Positions 26,791 through 30,485 of a stretch of 30,485 nucleotides of DNA are shown here, in pieces. Position 1 is the stretch's first letter. Each line of letters begins with the position of its first letter. The stretch is from a virus: the IMG/VR virus record IMGVR_UViG_3300025154_000312, positions 1-30,485 of that record. One strand, given 5' to 3'. The notes under the pieces were generated by a model. It saw nothing but the letters and a program-made list of their open reading frames with translations. It searched no databases and was not told where the DNA came from. Position numbers and translations under genes: made by a program.

Positions 26791-28820
26791 AAGAAGCAGT
26801 CTTTAGCAAGGGCATTTTCAACATAAAGTTCAAGTACCTACCCGGCAACGAGTGGGGAGAGTGCTTGGCTTTTGTGAAAGCATTGCCTAACCGAACCTTT
26901 GATGGCAAGTCTATGCTATGGAAAGTACCTCATACCAAAGAGGTGGAGGACAAGCTCAGAGCACATGGGTTTAAGATCATTGGTCTGGACAAAACCAAGA
27001 CCTACAACTTCCCAAAGACTGATTATAGATCCCAGTACATGCCTGTGCCCATAGATGAGACCTTGTTCCCTACTCTCAGAGCATATCAGATTGAGTGTGT
27101 GAAGTTTCTGGAGTGGAGAAAGGGTAATGCACTGATAGCAGACCAGATGGGATGTGTGTGTGGCACCATGCCCATTACTATAAAAGATAGCACTGGGGAG
27201 ATCAGAAGAATAAGTCTTGAGCAAGCCTATCACTATCAGTTTCTACAACCTTTTAAAATCAGAAGCATGAATGAGACCAAGTTCTGTTTTACTTTTAATA
27301 GCTTCAATAGAATAGTCTGTAGTGGTACAAAAGAAACCGTGCTTGTGGTCACTAAAAAAGGTTACAGGGTAAGACTCACAGCAGACCACGAGGTTAGAAC
27401 ATTCAAAGGTTGGGAACCCATAGGCAGTCTTAATGATGGACTACCTCTGCATTACATAGCTATCAATGCAGAGATAAGGATAAATATAGTTGTCTGGGAT
27501 GAGATTGTCTCAATTACTCCAGATGGAAAGTCTGAGTGTTATGACATCATAATGAGAAACCCTCATAGAAACTTTGTGGCTTATGGAGTAGTGGTGCATA
27601 ACTGTGGAAAGACAGCAGAATCACTTTCTTATGTAAAGCTACACCCAGAGAAAAGACCTGTCTTGATTGTTGTCAATGCACCTATTAAAAAGCAGTGGGA
27701 AAGAGAATACCCTAGGTGGGTGTTTAAAGAGGACATCAAGATATTATATGGAAAAACTCCTGTACTGACCGATAGCTATCCAGTTTATATAATTAACTAT
27801 GACATCTTGGACGCATGGAAACAGATACTTATTGATGAGCACATTCAGATTGTGATAGCCGATGAAATAACCGCTTTGTCCAAATCAAGTTCTAAAAGGT
27901 CTAAGGCTATGAGAGCTATTGTCAAAAAGACCAGAGCAGATTTCATAGCAATGTCGGGCACACCAATTAAGAAAAGGCCAGCTCAATTCTTTACAGTCCT
28001 CAATATGATAGATCCTATTAGTTTCCCCGATGAGTGGAAGTTCCTGAATAGGTACTGCAAGCCCCGGCACAATGGGTTTTCACTGGTGTATGACGGCTGT
28101 AGCAATGTAGAGGAGCTGTATTCTAAAGTGCAACCCCTGATGATACGTAGAACCAAAGAAGATGTGCTGAAAGAACTTCCTGTGAGAACCAGAACTGTAG
28201 TCCCACTGTCCATTGAGACCAAGTACATGGAAGATTGGCAGGACATACTAAATCCGGGCATGGGGGCCAGAGAACTTAGGGAAAGAGTGGAGTCACTAAA
28301 GAACAGTGCATACAAGTACAAAGAAGCCAGTTGTATTGAGTGGATAAAGAACAAGTTGGAAGAGGTGGAAAAGTTGGTTGTGTTTGCATACCACACTTCA
28401 GTGGTGGACAGCTTACACCTTGCTTTCCGGCAGCAGTCCAGAAAGATATATGGATCAACTTCACTTAGTGATAGAGATTTCTACATACAGGAGTTCATCA
28501 ACAGTGATAAAGTAAACCTGCTTGTAATGAACATTGTCAGTGGTGGTGTGGGAATTGATGGTTTGCAGAAAGTTTGTGACACCACTGCTTTTGTAGAGTT
28601 TGCCTGGAGTGCAGCAGATCACGATCAGGCCGAATCCAGGTTACACAGAATGGGGCAGCAGAACCCTGTGGACATATTCTACCTTATTGGACCCGATACC
28701 ATTGATGAGCACCTGATGGAAATAGTAGATGAGAGCATTAAGAATTTTAGTCTAGTCATAGAAGGAAAACAAGCAGGGGAAGATGACCTCCTGCTGAAAC
28801 TGAAGGAGAAAGCAAAATGA
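26781..28820 (+). CDS. SNF2-type DNA helicase/translocase with mini-intein
   Basis: A superfamily 2 ATPase of 679 residues before splicing. The N-terminus (1-95) is a phage HARP-like domain with FKYLPGNEWGECLAFVKALP. Motif I is DQMG|CGKT, split by an intein; then VIADEIT (motif II, 359-364, DEIT instead of DEAH), MSGTP (motif III, 391-395), GGVGIDGL (motif V) and QAESRLHRMGQ (motif VI, 616-626). The last segment DIFYLIGPDTIDEHLME is typical of SNF2 members. The mature protein is 529 residues. Probable role: remodelling of forks or recombination intermediates, as for phage SNF2-like helicases. Starts 10 bases before the DUF3310 stop; the ribosome site is weak, so coupling is likely. Confidence 0.9.
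   Translation: MPIKEAVFSKGIFNIKFKYLPGNEWGECLAFVKALPNRTFDGKSMLWKVPHTKEVEDKLRAHGFKIIGLDKTKTYNFPKTDYRSQYMPVPIDETLFPTLRAYQIECVKFLEWRKGNALIADQMGCVCGTMPITIKDSTGEIRRISLEQAYHYQFLQPFKIRSMNETKFCFTFNSFNRIVCSGTKETVLVVTKKGYRVRLTADHEVRTFKGWEPIGSLNDGLPLHYIAINAEIRINIVVWDEIVSITPDGKSECYDIIMRNPHRNFVAYGVVVHNCGKTAESLSYVKLHPEKRPVLIVVNAPIKKQWEREYPRWVFKEDIKILYGKTPVLTDSYPVYIINYDILDAWKQILIDEHIQIVIADEITALSKSSSKRSKAMRAIVKKTRADFIAMSGTPIKKRPAQFFTVLNMIDPISFPDEWKFLNRYCKPRHNGFSLVYDGCSNVEELYSKVQPLMIRRTKEDVLKELPVRTRTVVPLSIETKYMEDWQDILNPGMGARELRERVESLKNSAYKYKEASCIEWIKNKLEEVEKLVVFAYHTSVVDSLHLAFRQQSRKIYGSTSLSDRDFYIQEFINSDKVNLLVMNIVSGGVGIDGLQKVCDTTAFVEFAWSAADHDQAESRLHRMGQQNPVDIFYLIGPDTIDEHLMEIVDESIKNFSLVIEGKQAGEDDLLLKLKEKAK
27153..27602 (+). 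mobile_element. Class 1 mini-intein in the SNF2 helicase Walker A motif
   Basis: Residues 125-274 (150 residues) interrupt the P-loop. The insert starts CVCGTMPITI, contains block B VRLTADHEVRTFKGWEPIG and block F SECYDIIMRNPHRNFVAYGV, and ends VVVHN before Cys+1. Canonical Cys1, block B His, terminal His-Asn and Cys+1 are all there, so splicing competence is likely. No endonuclease domain is present. It is inserted at the same kind of site (ATP-binding loop) as the terminase intein but of a different class, so the two are independent arrivals. Confidence 0.93.
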
Positions 28821-28972
28821 TGCAAAGACAAATTGGCATAAACAAATCAGCTTGGGAGAGTATGAGCCCTGAAGAGAAAATAGAATCACTGATGTTCTTC
28901 ATGCACAAACTGGACCTGATCACATGGAATGAAGAGTGTGAAGAAAAGAAGGAGACCACTGATGGAAACTAG
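28817..28972 (+). CDS. Hypothetical protein, 51 residues
   Basis: ATG overlaps the helicase stop by 4 bases (ATGATG). The product MMQRQIGINKSAWESMSPEE continues with KIESLMFFMHKLDLITWNEE and an acidic/basic tail. Helical, unknown. It encodes the AAGGAG site of the next gene (28962). Found by reading the sequence. Confidence 0.55.
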   Translation: MMQRQIGINKSAWESMSPEEKIESLMFFMHKLDLITWNEECEEKKETTDGN

Positions 28973-29291
28973 GACTACAACTGAAGTAAAAGTTTATATG
29001 CTCACACTTTCTCCGGTCAGAGGTACACTGGGTGAGAAGCATGTAGTTGTTCTTGCCTTTGAAAGAGAGAACCTTGTGCAGTGGTACAGAGGCCAGCTTG
29101 CAGACAAAGCATATCAAGTAGATGGGTATTACAGGTATTTCAGAGAAGGTACACCCCTGGAGCACTACTGTGATGTCCCCAAGCAGATATTTGACATTGG
29201 TGAGATGACAGCCTATGGGACCGGAATATTAGAAAAGTGGGTGAGTCTTGAGAGTCTGAAGCAAACAAAGATACCAATAATTGATGGATAG
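28962..29291 (+). CDS. Hypothetical protein, 109 residues
   Basis: Start at ATG 28962, nine bases after AAGGAG; the longer frame from 28929 would sit inside the previous gene. The product is beta-rich with TTEVKVYMLTLSPVRGTLGE and HVVVLAFERENLVQWYRGQL, followed by LEHYCDVPKQIFDIGEMTAY. The order suggests an alpha/beta single domain. No family is recognised. Confidence 0.65.
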   Translation: METRTTTEVKVYMLTLSPVRGTLGEKHVVVLAFERENLVQWYRGQLADKAYQVDGYYRYFREGTPLEHYCDVPKQIFDIGEMTAYGTGILEKWVSLESLKQTKIPIIDG

Positions 29292-29299
29292 GAGGAAGT

Positions 29300-29530
29300 A
29301 TGAACAGAATCAAACAACTAACGGACTTACTCCGAGCAGAGCAAGAAGACCTTTCCTATGGAACCCAACAGATACTTGATATGATAGACAAAGAGTTTGA
29401 GGAGATCAAGGAAAAGTTGGAAGAGACTCTGGTGTGGATGGCTAAGAACACACACCAGTTTGATAGCAATCCTACAATGTGGGTGGATGCAGAAATCATC
29501 GAGGGCAACCTAAAACAGATTTGTATATAG
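29300..29530 (+). CDS. Hypothetical protein, 76 residues
   Basis: ATG behind GGAGGAAGT. Almost entirely helical: LTDLLRAEQEDLSYGTQQIL and DKEFEEIKEKLEETLVWMAK form a possible coiled coil; the C-terminus is MWVDAEIIEGNLKQICI. Acidic, small, unknown function. Confidence 0.65.
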   Translation: MNRIKQLTDLLRAEQEDLSYGTQQILDMIDKEFEEIKEKLEETLVWMAKNTHQFDSNPTMWVDAEIIEGNLKQICI

Positions 29531-29544
29531 AAAGGAAGTGGATT

Positions 29545-29724
29545 ATGGCAGAGATAGCTCCTATTTTAGTACGTTCATGGAGATGTATTAACTGTTCAAA
29601 TGAAAAACACCCATGTATTTTGATGATGGTTAATTGCAATGGCTCAGAAGATACTCCATCAAATTGCATACATGAGAACCAGCAAGCTAATTGGGAACCT
29701 TATAAAGAGGAATTTAGGGTATAA
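29545..29724 (+). CDS. Cysteine-rich miniprotein, 59 residues
   Basis: ATG at 29545 behind AAAGGAAGTGG; the open frame reaches back to 29479 but overlaps the preceding gene. The product has CINCSNEKHPC and later NCNGSEDTPSNCIHE, giving about five cysteines with CxxC. Candidate zinc binder. The DNA is slightly AT-richer than neighbours. No family is recognised. Confidence 0.6.
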   Translation: MAEIAPILVRSWRCINCSNEKHPCILMMVNCNGSEDTPSNCIHENQQANWEPYKEEFRV

Positions 29725-29725
29725 T

Positions 29726-30485
29726 ATGGTAAACATTACAAGAATTGATCTTAGTGACGAACGCAAGATCCTTTCCCAGATGATCCTAGACACTCAATTT
29801 CTCAGCAAACTAAACACTATCAACACAGAGCTTCTGTTTGAAAGCCCTTACACCAGAACAATATGCTCATGGGTTAAAGAGTATTTCTCAAAGACAAAAG
29901 AAGCCCCACAGCGAAACATTCAGGAAATCTACTTCCAGAAAAAAGACTTCATCAAGAAAGAGTCCGAGCTGGAACTTATTACCGAATACCTCACAACACT
30001 CAGCCATGATTCCGAGCGTTGGCAAATAACCAACATCACCTACTCCCTGGAAAATGCAATCATATACTTCAAACTGCAATCCCTCAAGAAACTCAGGGAT
30101 CAACTTGATGATATGATTGCAAACAAGAAAATTACCCAAGGTGAGAACCTGATAGCTGAGTTCAACAAAATAAGAATAGACAACGGAGACTCACTGTCTC
30201 TTTTCAAAGACCATGAGAAAATAGCCGAGGCTTTTGACAGCATTGATGAAAGACTATTCAAGTTGCCCGGAGACCTTGGGGATCAGATAGGTCCCATTAC
30301 CAGAGGTGATTTTATAGCTGTTATGGGTCCACCAAAGCGAGGTAAGTCTTTCTGGCTGCTTCTTATGGCATGGCAAGCCTTCCTACAGGGTAAGAAAGTT
30401 TTGTTTGTAAGCCTTGAGATGGTAGAGAAGCAGTGTACCCGTAGAGCTTGGCAATGCTTCACAGGTGCACCGAGAAGGGATGGTA
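29726..30485 (+). CDS. dnaB: DnaB-like replicative helicase, cut by window edge
   Basis: 253 codons are visible, from the ATG at 29726 (upstream GAGGAATTTAGGG). The N-terminal region is a helical domain with KNIQEIYF-like helices and RDQLDDMIANKKITQGENL. Walker A is MGPPKRGKS (200-208), followed after about 20 residues by KKVLFVSLEMVEKQ, as in RecA-fold DnaB ATPases (GRPxxGKT and SLEM). A typical linker to the helicase domain reads DERLFKLPGDLGDQI. By family it unwinds DNA at the phage fork. The C-terminal half lies outside the window, so no motifs beyond Walker A and the following strand can be checked. Confidence 0.85.
   Translation, partial: MVNITRIDLSDERKILSQMILDTQFLSKLNTINTELLFESPYTRTICSWVKEYFSKTKEAPQRNIQEIYFQKKDFIKKESELELITEYLTTLSHDSERWQITNITYSLENAIIYFKLQSLKKLRDQLDDMIANKKITQGENLIAEFNKIRIDNGDSLSLFKDHEKIAEAFDSIDERLFKLPGDLGDQIGPITRGDFIAVMGPPKRGKSFWLLLMAWQAFLQGKKVLFVSLEMVEKQCTRRAWQCFTGAPRRDG

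Noticed and set aside
22460-28150. Hammerhead-like CTGATGA matches in thyX and the SNF2-like gene
   Set aside because: They are ordinary codons and are not followed by GAAA and flanking stems in a hammerhead arrangement.
1-30485. CRISPR array, integrase, excisionase or transposase
   Set aside because: No regularly spaced repeats of CRISPR type and no recombinase motifs were seen on either strand.

Overview
The window is part of the genome of a tailed double-stranded DNA phage (Caudoviricetes). It carries a large terminase, a portal, a MuF-like head protein and a DUF2213 head gene, and long runs of very small genes overlapping by ATGA or GTGA. AGGAG-type ribosome sites and TATAAT -10 boxes indicate a bacterial host. 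I cannot name the host. No integrase, excisionase or CRISPR array was seen, so nothing points to integration.

Layout. Positions 1-4860 are a leftward head-gene block, in transcription order: large terminase (with an intein), portal, MuF-like protein, a small protein, then a DUF2213 protein that runs off the left edge. A divergent promoter region at about 4861-4957 separates it from a rightward cluster of seven small genes (5064-6997), headed by a tRNA-like element. Positions 6998-8479 have no credible gene but hold iteron-like repeats, a tandem 20-bp repeat and a change in strand composition, so this is the best candidate for an origin or control region. An AT-rich rightward module follows (8480-11376) with a small sigma-like protein; the same terminator sequence lies just before the sigma gene and at the end of the module. 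Then come a winged-helix regulator candidate, the small terminase, a membrane-anchored glycoside-hydrolase-like protein, a putative small RNA, a second tRNA-like element and small genes.

From 15.7 kb to the right edge is a replication and nucleotide-metabolism block. It has a putative replication initiator behind a leader peptide and a candidate pseudoknot, a tandem paralogue of its C-terminal half, a Hint-HNH protein, ThyX with a LAGLIDADG intein, an RtcB RNA ligase, an MT-A70 methyltransferase, a DUF3310 protein, an SNF2 helicase with a mini-intein and the start of a DnaB-like helicase.

The most interesting points are: (1) an RtcB RNA ligase in a phage that also has two tRNA-like elements with oversized anticodon loops, both at the extreme 5' end of protein-coding transcripts; (2) four Hint-fold domains of different kinds in 30 kb, including a class 3 (WCT) intein in the terminase P-loop; (3) a possible pseudoknot that masks the ribosome site of a 14-codon leader translationally coupled to the replication initiator; (4) a 17-bp promoter-like motif shared by the terminase operon and the winged-helix gene, with a shorter match before DUF2213, which the phage sigma-like protein or winged-helix protein might read.
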